Source of the DNA: JBBQER01 sp038320885
GTDB taxonomy: Bacteria > Actinomycetota > Acidimicrobiia > IMCC26256 > PALSA-610
DNA length: 64,000 bases
Assembly: GCA_038320885.1 (NCBI GenBank)
Contig: JBBQER010000004.1
Span: 1 to 64,000 of the forward strand
Reading direction: 5' to 3'
The stretch's first letter is position 1, and each line of letters opens with the position of its first letter. A model generated the notes under the pieces. The model was not told the DNA's origin. It searched no databases and saw only the letters and a list, made by a program, of their open reading frames with translations. Below are positions 34,751-43,450 of this stretch, one piece after another. A program made the translations under genes and the position numbers.

Positions 34751-35755
34751 CTACGACGCGTCGACCGAAGTCGTCGCGAATCGATCGGTCTCGCGCGCGT
34801 GCAAGGGATCGTCGGCCGGCCACGGCCAGCGGCCGAAGCCCGTCTCCCGGTAGTCGGCGAAGGCCCGCTCGATACCCGCTTCGTCGTTCATCACGAACGG
34901 TCCGTATTGCGCGACGGGTTCGCCGATCGGGCGGCCCTGCAATACGAGCGCCTCGGTACCGGCCGCGCCCGCGACGAGCTCGATGCTCTCGTCGACGCGC
35001 ACGACGACGGCGGTCGGCGCGTCGATCTCGCGGTCGTCGATCCGTACCGATCCCTGGAACACATACAGGGTGCGCACGGTTTCGGCGCCCGCGGTCGACG
35101 GGAGGGTCCAATGCGCGTCGGGTTCCGCGGCGATGTGCCAGATCGCGAGGTCGGAACCCGGTTGCGACGCCCACGAATCGGGTGGTGGCGGCGGCGGACG
35201 CAGCCCGTCCAGCTCGCCGGCGATCACGGTGATGTCGGTGGTGCGGCCGTCGGCGTCGCGAACCACGTGGTGCGGGAGGTCCTCGCTCCACAACATCGTG
35301 AAGTACGGGTCGACCATCTTGTTGGCGGCCGGCAGGTTGAGCCAGATCTGGAACAGCTCGGTCCGGTTGGGCCCGTCTCGATCGAGCAGCGGGAACATCT
35401 CGCTGTGCACGATGCCCTTCCCCGCGGTGAGCCATTGCACGTCACCTCGACCGAAGCGCGCGGTTGCACCCAAGGAGTCGGAGTGATCGATGAAACCGCT
35501 CCGAACGAAGGTGACGGTTTCGAATCCGCGGTGCGGATGCTGCGGGAACCCGGGCACCGTCGTCCCGTGATACATCCGCCAGCCGTCGATCCCGGCGAAG
35601 TCGTTGCCGATCTCGCGACCGGTGAGAGTGGCCGCCGGACCCATCCGATCGTTACCGGCGGGATAGTCGTCGACGTGGTGGACGCAGAACAGGAACGGGT
35701 CCGCGGTCGGCCACCGAAAGCCGAGCGGAACCGTCTGGAGCACCGAATCGGTCAC
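34751..35755 (-). CDS. pirin-family bicupin
   Basis: A 334-residue bicupin. The N-terminal cupin has the metal-ligand motif HPHRGFETVTFVRSG and the later histidine/glutamate in TAGKGIVHSEMFP, the classical pirin Fe site (three His, one Glu). The C-terminal cupin contains LYVFQGSVRID and VLQGRPIGEPVAQYGPFVMN. Pirins are cytosolic, and some are quercetinases or redox sensors. The length is longer than the typical ~290 because the N-terminus runs PLGFRWPTADPFLFCVHHVDDYP before the first cupin. It is a single gene; no operon is visible. Confidence 0.92.
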   Translation of the reverse strand: MTDSVLQTVPLGFRWPTADPFLFCVHHVDDYPAGNDRMGPAATLTGREIGNDFAGIDGWRMYHGTTVPGFPQHPHRGFETVTFVRSGFIDHSDSLGATARFGRGDVQWLTAGKGIVHSEMFPLLDRDGPNRTELFQIWLNLPAANKMVDPYFTMLWSEDLPHHVVRDADGRTTDITVIAGELDGLRPPPPPPDSWASQPGSDLAIWHIAAEPDAHWTLPSTAGAETVRTLYVFQGSVRIDDREIDAPTAVVVRVDESIELVAGAAGTEALVLQGRPIGEPVAQYGPFVMNDEAGIERAFADYRETGFGRWPWPADDPLHARETDRFATTSVDAS

Positions 35756-35868
35756 GCATCGAGGCTACCGAGCGCGATGTCAGCAGCGAAGCGCCGAGCG
35801 ACGCCGCGTCTCCAGAGCTGCCTCGGGTGCTCGTATGCTCCCGCCGTCACCGCGCGCAGGGGGCAGCA

Positions 35869-37164
35869 TTGTGTAGGGCACGCCGGATCGTCGTCGTGTT
35901 GGGACTCGCCGGCCTCGGCGCGCTGCTCGGCGCGGGTCACGCGAGCGCCGCCACCAGCACGACGACCGCACCCGCCGCCTCGATCGGTGGCACGCTCACC
36001 GTCGACGGTCATCCGGTTCCCGGCGTTCGCATCACGACCGTGCAGGGCGCCAAGGAGGTCGGGCGCGCGGTCTCCGATCGGCGCGGCGTCTGGCGGATCG
36101 TGGTGCCGGGCCCCGGCACGTACAAGGTCAAACTCGACGTGTCGACCCTGCCCTCGGGCGTGCACGCCGAACGCCCCGAGCTCCCGGAGTACCGCGTGTT
36201 CGGATCGTTCGCGCAGAGCGCCGGGTTCACCCTGACGTCAGGGCGATCGGCTACCGGCGGTGGCCAGTCCCGCTTCGATCTCCTGCTCAACCTGTTCGTG
36301 AGCGGAATCCGGTTCGGGTTGATCGTCGGTCTGTGTTCCGTCGGGCTCTCGCTGATCTACGGAACCACCGGGCTCGTGAATTTCGCGCACGGCGAGCTCG
36401 TCACCTTCGGCGCGTTGATCGCATGGTTGTTCAACACGATGACCTCGGGCCCAAAGCTTCCGCTCGCGCTGGCCGCGGTGATCGGGATGCTCGCGACCGG
36501 TCTCCTGGGCGCTGGGCTGGAGCGCGAGCTGTGGCAACCGCTCACGCGCCGCCGGTCGGGGGCGATCGGTCGCATGCTCGTATCGATCGGGCTCGCGCTC
36601 TTCCTACGATACCTCTACCAGGTGATCTTCAAGGGCGCGCCGCGTTCCTTCCGGCAGTACGCCGCGCCCAGCCCGGTCAAGATCGGGCCGCTGGAATCGC
36701 CGGTCCGTGATTACGTGATCATGGGCATCTGTCTCGTAGTGCTGCTCGTCGTGGCTGCGATGCTGCAGCGATCGCGGCTCGGCACTGCGATCCGCGCCGT
36801 GTCCGACGAGCGCGATCTCTCCGCGGCATCCGGCATCAACGTCGCGGGAGTGACACTCCTCGTGTGGATCGGTGGCGGGATGCTGGCCGGACTCGGGGGT
36901 GTGATGCTGGGTATGGGATCGCAGGGCGTGCAATGGAACATGGGATTCCGGCTGCTGCTCACGATGTTCGCAGCCGTTGTCCTGGGCGGTCTCGGCAATC
37001 CGTATGGCGCGATGGCCGGCGGTCTGGTCGTCGGGGTGGCATCGCAAGTCAGCACCTACTGGTTGCCGTCCGACCTCCAGTTCGCCATCGCGCTCGTCAT
37101 CCTCATTCTCGTGCTGCTCGCGCGACCGCAGGGCATTCTCGGCGTGCGAGAACGGATCGGCTGA
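35869..37164 (+). CDS. livH: branched-chain amino-acid-type ABC permease LivH with an exported N-terminal beta-domain
   Basis: A protein of about 431 residues. A signal-peptide-like start (ARRIVVVLGLAGLGALLGAG followed by HASAA) precedes a ~85-residue extracytoplasmic beta-domain, which resembles carboxypeptidase-regulatory/transthyretin-like repeats (GGTLTVDGHPVPGVRITTVQ, AVSDRRGVWRIVVPGPGTYKVKL). The normal LivH permease then begins at about residue 135 (FVSGIRFGLIVGLCSVGLSLIYG), with TGLVNFAHGELV and the cytoplasmic loop GINVAGVTLLVWIGGGMLAG. TTG 35869 has CAGGGGG six bases upstream; GTG 35827 is the alternative. It is the first gene of livHMGF. The fused domain is unusual for the family. 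Confidence 0.87.
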   Translation: MCRARRIVVVLGLAGLGALLGAGHASAATSTTTAPAASIGGTLTVDGHPVPGVRITTVQGAKEVGRAVSDRRGVWRIVVPGPGTYKVKLDVSTLPSGVHAERPELPEYRVFGSFAQSAGFTLTSGRSATGGGQSRFDLLLNLFVSGIRFGLIVGLCSVGLSLIYGTTGLVNFAHGELVTFGALIAWLFNTMTSGPKLPLALAAVIGMLATGLLGAGLERELWQPLTRRRSGAIGRMLVSIGLALFLRYLYQVIFKGAPRSFRQYAAPSPVKIGPLESPVRDYVIMGICLVVLLVVAAMLQRSRLGTAIRAVSDERDLSAASGINVAGVTLLVWIGGGMLAGLGGVMLGMGSQGVQWNMGFRLLLTMFAAVVLGGLGNPYGAMAGGLVVGVASQVSTYWLPSDLQFAIALVILILVLLARPQGILGVRERIG

Positions 37165-37168
37165 CGCG

Positions 37169-38164
37169 ATGGACTGGACGGGCATCCTCAGCGACGGCGT
37201 CCGGGCCGGTCTCGGCATCAACGCCGCGGTCTACGCGCTTGCGGCGGTTGGCCTGAACGTGCAGTTCGGATACGCGGGATTGTGGAACTTCGGCCAGGCC
37301 GGGTTCTTGCTCGTCGGTGGCTACGGCACTGCGATCGCCGTGAACAGCTGGGGGCTGTGGCTTCCATTGGCGGTGCTCGTCGGCATCGCCGCGTCGATCC
37401 TGCTCGCGCTCCTGCTCGGCATCCCGACACTGCGCCTGCGCGGCGACTATCTCGCGATCGTCACCATCGCCGCGGCCGAGATCCTCCGCATCGTCGTGAA
37501 TTCCACGAAGGTGCAGTCGGTGACCGGAGGGCCGCAGGGCATCGGCGGGTTCGCGAACTGGTTCTTCGACCACAACCCGATCGCGAAAGGCCGTTACGGA
37601 TTCGGCACGATCACCTTCGACCAGCGCCAGCTGTGGGTGACGCTGGTGACCTGGGTGCTCGTCGCGCTCGCGTCACTGTTGGTTGCGCTGCTCGTCCACA
37701 GCCCGTGGGGCCGCGTCGTGCGGGGAATCCGCGAAGACGAGGACGCGGTGCGCTCGCTGGGCAAGAACGTGTACGCATACAAGATGCAGGCATTGGTGCT
37801 GGGCGGTGCGATCGGCGGCGTCGCGGGGATCATGCTCGTGTTCGACCAGCAATTCATCCAGCCGGATCTCTTCCAGTCGGCCATCACCTTCTACGCGTTC
37901 GCGGCGTTGATCCTCGGCGGGACCGCGCGCATCTTCGGTCCGATTCTGGGCGCGATCGCGTTCTGGTTCCTCGTCGAGGGCGCCGACAGCTTCCTCGGAC
38001 ACGCCGTCGACCACAACTTCCTCGGATTCGGCCATCTGATCGACCCGACCGAGATCGGCACGTTCCGCTTCGTGCTCGTCGGGCTCATCATCATGCTGCT
38101 CGTCATATTCCGCCCGCAAGGATTCCTCGGGTCTCGCCGGGAGGTGATGCTCGGTGAGCAATAA
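37169..38164 (+). CDS. livM: branched-chain amino-acid-type ABC permease LivM
   Basis: A 331-residue permease with about nine membrane helices. It shows the LivM signatures NVQFGYAGLWNFGQAGFLLVGGYG and GIPTLRLRGDYLAIVTIAAAEI. The cytoplasmic coupling loop is RGIREDEDAVRSLGKNVYAYK. ATG 37169 lies four bases after the livH stop. The 3' end overlaps livG by eleven bases. Together with LivH it forms the membrane channel of a HAAT-family importer; the substrate may be Leu/Ile/Val, or another amide or carboxylate in many actinobacteria. Confidence 0.93.
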   Translation: MDWTGILSDGVRAGLGINAAVYALAAVGLNVQFGYAGLWNFGQAGFLLVGGYGTAIAVNSWGLWLPLAVLVGIAASILLALLLGIPTLRLRGDYLAIVTIAAAEILRIVVNSTKVQSVTGGPQGIGGFANWFFDHNPIAKGRYGFGTITFDQRQLWVTLVTWVLVALASLLVALLVHSPWGRVVRGIREDEDAVRSLGKNVYAYKMQALVLGGAIGGVAGIMLVFDQQFIQPDLFQSAITFYAFAALILGGTARIFGPILGAIAFWFLVEGADSFLGHAVDHNFLGFGHLIDPTEIGTFRFVLVGLIIMLLVIFRPQGFLGSRREVMLGEQ

Positions 38165-38948
38165 GCCCGACGGTTCGGCACCGATCCTCGTCGTCAACTC
38201 GGTCGTACGACGCTTCGGAGGCTTGGTCGCGGTGTCCGTCGATCACCTCGAGGTCGAGCGTCACACGATCACCGCGCTGATCGGGCCCAACGGCGCCGGC
38301 AAGACGACGTTGTTCAACGTGCTGACCGGGTTCGATCATGCCGACGGCGGACATTGGACGTTCGATGGCGTCGACGTCTCCGGCCGGCCCGCGTACCGCA
38401 TCGCCCGCCAGGGCATGGTCCGGACGTTCCAGCTCACGAAGGCGCTATCGGGATTGACCGTGCTCGAGAACATGCTCCTCGGTGCATCCGGTCAATCGGG
38501 CGAGCGCATCGTCACCGCGCTGTTCCGCTTCCGCTGGCGCGCCGAGGAGCACGCGGCACGCGAGCGCGCGCTCGCGCTGCTCGACGACTTCGGATTGTCG
38601 GCGCTACAGAACGATCTTGCTGCGACGTTGTCAGGGGGCCAACGCAAGCTGCTCGAGATGGCGCGCGCGCTCATGGTCGAACCCCAGCTCGTGATGCTCG
38701 ACGAACCGATGGCGGGTGTGAACCCGGCCCTCGTGCAATCGCTGCTGCACCATGTGCGGCGACTGCTTGACGAAGGCCGGACCGTCGTGTTCGTCGAGAA
38801 CGACATGGACGTGGTCATGTCGATCGCCGATCGCGTCGTGTGCATGGCGGAGGGCCGGGTGATCGCCGACGGCACCCCCACGGAAGTTGTCCGCAACCAG
38901 GCCGTGATCGATGCGTATCTCGGACAGCGCCACGCGCGAGCAACATGA
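38154..38948 (+). CDS. livG: branched-chain amino-acid-type ABC ATPase LivG
   Basis: A 264-residue ATPase. Walker A is GPNGAGKTT, the Q-loop region is MVRTFQLTKALSGLTVLENM, the signature is LSGGQRKLLEMARAL, Walker B is LVMLDEPMAGVNP and a late FVENDMDVVM segment takes the place of the H-loop. The Asn in place of the H-loop His (VENDMD rather than VEHDMD) is worth checking. GTG 38154 overlaps livM; the stop overlaps livF as ATGA. It energises the LivHM channel together with LivF. Confidence 0.92.
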   Translation: MSNKPDGSAPILVVNSVVRRFGGLVAVSVDHLEVERHTITALIGPNGAGKTTLFNVLTGFDHADGGHWTFDGVDVSGRPAYRIARQGMVRTFQLTKALSGLTVLENMLLGASGQSGERIVTALFRFRWRAEEHAARERALALLDDFGLSALQNDLAATLSGGQRKLLEMARALMVEPQLVMLDEPMAGVNPALVQSLLHHVRRLLDEGRTVVFVENDMDVVMSIADRVVCMAEGRVIADGTPTEVVRNQAVIDAYLGQRHARAT

Positions 38949-39715
38949 ACACCGCGGACGCACTGCTGCTCGACGCACGTGATGTCGTCGCCGGCTACCT
39001 ACCCGGCGTCGACATCTTGAACGGTTGCAGCCTCGAGGTGCACGACCGCGAGATCGTCGGGATCATCGGGCCCAACGGTGCGGGGAAGTCGACGCTGTTG
39101 AAGGCTGTGTTCGGGCTCTTGCCGCTCCGGGGGGGCTCGGTGCACCTGCGGGGCGAGGACATCACCGTTCGCCCGCCGCACGAGCTGGTACAGCGGGGCG
39201 TCGGCTACGTGCCGCAGCTGCACAACGTGTTCCCGGCGCTGACCGTCGAAGACAACCTGCGCATGGGTTGCTACCTCCGCCCCCGCGATTTCCCCGAACG
39301 TCGCGACGAGATCGTAGGGCTGTTACCCAGCATCGGCGACCGCTTGCAGCAGCGCGCCGGTTCGTTGTCGGGCGGTCAACGCCAACTGCTGGCGATGGCC
39401 CGCGCGCTCATGATGCAACCGTCGGTCCTGCTGCTCGACGAGCCCTCGGCGGGCCTCTCGCCGGTGATGCAGGACGACGTCTTCGACCGCATCGTCGGCG
39501 TGAACCAGACGGGCGTATCGGTGTTGATCGTCGAGCAGAACGCGCGCCGGTGCCTCGAAGTCGCGCACCGCGGCTACGTGCTCGATCAGGGCCGCAACGC
39601 CTACACCGGAACCGGCGCCGAGCTGCTCGACGACGAGAAGGTCGTGCAGCTCTATCTCGGCACGCTCGCACGCGCCGGGGCCCGAGGTGATCCCCCGGGC
39701 CCCGCGGACATGTGA
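38945..39715 (+). CDS. livF: branched-chain amino-acid-type ABC ATPase LivF
   Basis: A 256-residue ATPase. Walker A is GPNGAGKST, GVGYVPQLHNVFPALTVEDNL contains the Q-loop, the signature is LSGGQRQLLAMARAL, Walker B is VLLLDEPSAGLSP, and the switch region is LIVEQNARRCLEVAHRGYVL, typical of LivF where Gln-Asn replaces the canonical His. ATG 38945 overlaps the livG stop. The gene ends eight bases before the convergent livK, so transcripts from both sides meet here with no visible terminator. Confidence 0.92.
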   Translation: MNTADALLLDARDVVAGYLPGVDILNGCSLEVHDREIVGIIGPNGAGKSTLLKAVFGLLPLRGGSVHLRGEDITVRPPHELVQRGVGYVPQLHNVFPALTVEDNLRMGCYLRPRDFPERRDEIVGLLPSIGDRLQQRAGSLSGGQRQLLAMARALMMQPSVLLLDEPSAGLSPVMQDDVFDRIVGVNQTGVSVLIVEQNARRCLEVAHRGYVLDQGRNAYTGTGAELLDDEKVVQLYLGTLARAGARGDPPGPADM

Positions 39716-39722
39716 ACTTCGG

Positions 39723-41027
39723 TCAGCCGTTGATCTTGATCTGCGCAGCACCCGGAACGTTGGCGTAGCCACCCTTCGCGTCGTACTGCCAGATGTCGTA
39801 CACGCCATTGCCGGGCTCGTGCTGGTCGGTGAGGTCCACGGGACCGGATGCACCGTCGTAGTCGATGTCCGTTCCGGCCTTCAGGAGGGTGGAACACTCC
39901 TTGAAGTTCTGGCACTTGGTGCCGCCGGAGCTCACCTCGATCATCTTGTCCTTGATCAGGGCGGGATCATCGGACCCGGCCGCCTGCGCGGCCAACGCGA
40001 TGAGGTTGGTGCAGTCGTAGTAGTACGACGAGAAGATCGTGTCGATCTTCGTTGCCGCGAACTTGGCGATGAACGGATTGGTCACGCCCGAGGGCGCCGC
40101 GGCCGGTGCCGTGCCCTTGATCCCCTGGATGGCTGCCGGGTTGCTCGGGTCGACCGCCTTGAAGAACTTGGAGCTCTGCATGCCATCGGCCGTGTACACC
40201 TGCTCGTTCTTCGGCCCGACGTTCTGGGCGATCATCTCCTTGAGCACCTTGCCGCCGTCGTCGTTGAAGCCGATGAGGACGATGGCGTCGGCACCCTTGC
40301 CGGCCACCTTGGCAACGTCGGCCCGGTAGTCGGACGACTTCGGGTCGTAGGGGACGTTGGCCACCACGTCGGCGCCGCCGTCGGTGAGCGCCTTCGACAG
40401 GGAAGAACCGAAGCCCGTGCCGTAGGAATCATTGCGGGTGAGGATCGCAATCTTGTGCTTGTTGTCGCTCAGCACGAGCTGCGCGAGGGCAGGCCCCTGC
40501 AGGCTGTCGGGCGGCGCGGTGCGGAAATAGAACCCGCCGGCGGCGCCACCGGCGACCGAGAGCGCGGCCGTCGTGTTCGAACCCGAGCACTCGAGGACAC
40601 CATTCGTCTTGATCTTGTCGATGATGCCGAGCGCAGTTGTCGACGAGGCCGGGCCGACGATGGCGTCGACCTTGGCGGATGTGAGCAACGTGTCGAGCGC
40701 GCTCGATGCGACGTCCGCACTCGTGCCGTCGTCGGCGTTCTTGACGACGACCGGCTTGCCGTTGACACCGCCGGCGGCGTTGATCTCCGCCACCGCCATC
40801 GTCACCGGCGTGATGAGCGACTTGTAGATCGCAGAGAGATCGCCGGACTGCGGGAGTAGCGCGCCCAGCACCAGCTGGCCGTTGACGTTTCCACGCGCTC
40901 CCGGCGACGGAGCCGTCGAGCTCGTCGATCCCGCGCCTGTCGGCTTGCTGCTGCTGCCACATGCGGCTGCAGTGAGGGCGAGTATCACCAAGATCGTGAT
41001 CGCACCCAACTTGTTGCGTCGAGCCAT
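39723..41027 (-). CDS. livK: branched-chain amino-acid-type substrate-binding lipoprotein LivK
   Basis: A 434-residue periplasmic-binding-protein type I. The lipobox is TAAACGSSS, then comes a Ser/Thr-rich linker, then LGALLPQSGDLSAIYKSLITP at the first strand, GPASSTTALGIID and TRNDSYGTGFGSSLSKALTD in the ligand cleft. DPALIKDKMIEVSSGGTKCQ near the C-terminus has a cysteine pair (with QNFKECST) suggestive of a disulfide. ATG 41027 has GAGGAGGT upstream. It faces livHMGF tail to tail, so it needs its own promoter. The ligand cannot be read from sequence. Confidence 0.9.
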   Translation of the reverse strand: MARRNKLGAITILVILALTAAACGSSSKPTGAGSTSSTAPSPGARGNVNGQLVLGALLPQSGDLSAIYKSLITPVTMAVAEINAAGGVNGKPVVVKNADDGTSADVASSALDTLLTSAKVDAIVGPASSTTALGIIDKIKTNGVLECSGSNTTAALSVAGGAAGGFYFRTAPPDSLQGPALAQLVLSDNKHKIAILTRNDSYGTGFGSSLSKALTDGGADVVANVPYDPKSSDYRADVAKVAGKGADAIVLIGFNDDGGKVLKEMIAQNVGPKNEQVYTADGMQSSKFFKAVDPSNPAAIQGIKGTAPAAAPSGVTNPFIAKFAATKIDTIFSSYYYDCTNLIALAAQAAGSDDPALIKDKMIEVSSGGTKCQNFKECSTLLKAGTDIDYDGASGPVDLTDQHEPGNGVYDIWQYDAKGGYANVPGAAQIKING

Positions 41028-41093
41028 GTGACCTCCTCGGTCCGATCGGCGAGGCGAACCTAGCGCCGCGCGGGCACCCGCACGTGCCAGCGT

Positions 41094-42017
41094 TCAATAT
41101 GGCGCCTCCCCGAGGGCCGACGCTACGCCTTCGACGTTGGCGACGAGCAGGGGACCTCGAGCGCGAGTCGCGAGCCAGCAGCCGGAGATCACGAGCACGA
41201 AGCCGCCGATCGTTGCGAACGTGATGCTCTCGTCGAGCAGGAGCGCTCCCAGAACAACGGCTATCGCGGGATTCGCGAACGTGATCAGGGTCGCGCGGGC
41301 CGGTCCGATCTCGGCGATCAGCGCGAAGAAGATGACGAACGCCAACCCAGTACACACCGCAGCCAGTCCGAGAACTGCGAACAACGCGGATGAGGGAGGC
41401 GCCTGCGCCGGGCGTCCCATCCACGCCAGCGGCGCGACCGCGATCGCAACCACCGCGAGTGAGAGGGAGAGGACACCGATGCTCGGCACGTCGCCAAGGC
41501 GGCGGGACACGATGAAGGGCCCGACGGAGTAGCCCACGCAGACCAGCATCACCTCTCCCACGCTCAGCCATGGAATTCCGTGCCCGCCGCTTCTCAGATC
41601 GCCGCCGACGAGGAGCGCAACCCCGCCGAGTCCGATCGCGATCCCGAGCAGGCGCACCGGGCGCAACGCCGCATGATCGCCGAGCGTGTATGCCGTCAGC
41701 GCGCCGAAGAGCGGGACGCATGCGACGAGAAGGCCGGTGAGGCCTGAGGGCAATCGCTTCTCGGCGTTGGTCAACAAGAGCCAGGGCGCGCCCATCTCGA
41801 TCGCGGCGAAGAGGAGTACGGGGCGCCAATGACGCAGCGCGGCGCGCAAGGCGTCCGAGCGCGCGGCAACAAGTAATAGGACCGCGCTTGCGATGGACGT
41901 ACGCCCGAACACGATGACCGACGGCTCGAGGTGCTTCACCGCGACTTTGATGAGCAGGTACGGAATACCCCAGATCACGCTCATAAGCGCGAAGAGCAAC
42001 CACCCCCGGCGCGTCAT
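41094..42017 (-). CDS. EamA-family DMT transporter
   Basis: A 307-residue membrane protein with ten hydrophobic segments in two EamA repeats: the first starts FALMSVIWGIPYLLIKVAVKH, the second starts LLVGGDLRSGGHGIPWLSVG and includes TFANPAIAVVLGALLLDESI. This is the drug/metabolite superfamily, usually exporters of amino acids or small metabolites. ATG 42017 is used; the alternative start TTG 42053 adds 12 residues. Nothing in the neighbourhood defines the substrate. It precedes no regulator. Confidence 0.88.
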   Translation of the reverse strand: MTRRGWLLFALMSVIWGIPYLLIKVAVKHLEPSVIVFGRTSIASAVLLLVAARSDALRAALRHWRPVLLFAAIEMGAPWLLLTNAEKRLPSGLTGLLVACVPLFGALTAYTLGDHAALRPVRLLGIAIGLGGVALLVGGDLRSGGHGIPWLSVGEVMLVCVGYSVGPFIVSRRLGDVPSIGVLSLSLAVVAIAVAPLAWMGRPAQAPPSSALFAVLGLAAVCTGLAFVIFFALIAEIGPARATLITFANPAIAVVLGALLLDESITFATIGGFVLVISGCWLATRARGPLLVANVEGVASALGEAPY

Positions 42018-42125
42018 CGGTTCGTGCACACGAGTCAACGTAGCGGCGACCAAACGCCGTCCGGCCGGACGTCGCGAGTCCGTCCGAATACGTCTCGTGC
42101 CTCGAGCGGTAGGACTGTGCGCTCG

Positions 42126-42620
42126 TCAGCAGCGACCGCGCAATTCGGTGGTCAGCCGAGCGGTCAAGGTGTCAAGGGCGCGGTGGCCGCCAATGAAGTA
42201 GCGACGCCCGATGCGCACGTGTCGTTGCGGCTCGAGGGTGACCTTGGTCCACGCGCCGAGACAGGGCCAGAGCTGCAAGTCGACAGGAATCCATCGCCGG
42301 AGCCACGGGCTGCGCAGGGACCCGCGCAGCTGCCACGCGCCACCCGATGCGAAGCTGGGTGCCTCGAGTACGAGCCGGCGACCCACGCGCACGCGCGCGT
42401 CGTCGGCTCGTCGCCACCACCAGTTCGGAAGATCCTCGAGGAGATCCGGATCCAGGTCGGTCATGCGGGTGAACGTCGCCGAGAACCGCCGAATACGGAC
42501 CGCGCTGCGAGTGGGGGAAACGCCTCCGAAGCGGCGATCTTCGTCCCCGTGTCTTGATGGAACCGGGGTGGTGTGCTCGTAGACCGGGAGCGGTTCGAGG
42601 TCGTCGTCCGACTCGTTCAC
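42126..42620 (-). CDS. hypothetical protein
   Basis: A 164-residue protein starting at GTG 42618-42620. The acidic N-terminal third (ESDDDLEPLPVYEHTTPVPS) looks disordered. The rest is rich in Trp and Arg (LLEDLPNWWWRRADDARVRV, SLRSPWLRRWIPVDLQLWP) with beta-like pattern and a basic LEPQRHVRIGRRYFIGGHRAL stretch. Third positions are strongly G/C, so it is probably real. I do not recognise a family. It is divergent from the phosphoribosyltransferase gene. Confidence 0.6.
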   Translation of the reverse strand: MNESDDDLEPLPVYEHTTPVPSRHGDEDRRFGGVSPTRSAVRIRRFSATFTRMTDLDPDLLEDLPNWWWRRADDARVRVGRRLVLEAPSFASGGAWQLRGSLRSPWLRRWIPVDLQLWPCLGAWTKVTLEPQRHVRIGRRYFIGGHRALDTLTARLTTELRGRC

Positions 42621-42699
42621 GCGCGCTTTACGCTAGCTGTCGAGGGGAGGGTCGCCGACCGTGGGTAGTGGCTCAGTTTGCCGATCCGGGGAGGTTCCT

Positions 42700-43374
42700 G
42701 TGCAGGCGATCGTGGATACTCGTAACGGAATGAGGGCTGCACGCGAGAGATTCGCAAGCCGGGCCGAGGCGGGCCGCCGCTTGGCGGAACGACTCGCGCA
42801 GTCATTGCCGCCCGAGCCGGTCGTCATCCTCGGCCTCCCCCGTGGCGGCATCCCGGTCGCGTACGAGGTTGCGACAGCACTCGGAGCACCACTCGATGTC
42901 ATCGTCGTCCGCAAGCTCGGCGTGCCGTTTCAACCGGAGCTCGCGATGGGCGCGGTCGGCGAAGGCGGCATCCGCGTTGTCAACCAGGAGGTGATACGCG
43001 GGGCCGGCGTGAGCGCCTCGCAGCTCGCCGCCGTCGAGGCGCGTGAGCGAGATGAGGTGGTCCGACGGGCGACCCGTTTTCGCGGGGACCGTGAGCGCGC
43101 GCCGCTGACCGGGCGTACCGCGGTGATCGTCGACGACGGCATCGCGACGGGCTCGACCGTGCGCGCCGCGTGCCAGGTGGCAAGGGCGCAGGGTGCGGCG
43201 CGCGTGATCGTGGCCGCCCCGATCGCGCCGCCGAGCGCGACCGACCGCCTCCGCGATGTCGCCGACGAGGTGATCGTGCTGCGGACGCCCGAGTACTTCT
43301 CCGCAATCGGCCAGTTCTACGACGACTTCACGCAGACCTCGGACGCAGAGGTGCTCCGGCTGCTCGAGCGCTGA
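42700..43374 (+). CDS. type I phosphoribosyltransferase-like protein
   Basis: A protein of about 224 residues. The PRPP-binding motif is VIVDDGIATGSTVRAAC, and the flexible-loop-side strand is LDVIVVRKLGVPFQPELAMGAVGEG. GLPRGGIPVAYEVATALGAP provides the phosphate-binding PPi loop. This family is often annotated only as phosphoribosyltransferase, and its substrate is unknown. GTG 42700 has GGGGAGG upstream; the in-frame GTG 42661 would add 13 residues with no RBS. It may recover a base or act in a stress context; neighbours give no clue. Confidence 0.83.
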   Translation: MQAIVDTRNGMRAARERFASRAEAGRRLAERLAQSLPPEPVVILGLPRGGIPVAYEVATALGAPLDVIVVRKLGVPFQPELAMGAVGEGGIRVVNQEVIRGAGVSASQLAAVEARERDEVVRRATRFRGDRERAPLTGRTAVIVDDGIATGSTVRAACQVARAQGAARVIVAAPIAPPSATDRLRDVADEVIVLRTPEYFSAIGQFYDDFTQTSDAEVLRLLER

Positions 43375-43450
43375 TGACAGGCCCGGGCCCACGCCCGCGG
43401 GAAAGCCACATAGGCTGCCTGGACTCGGCTGACGAACGGAAGCGGTAGCT

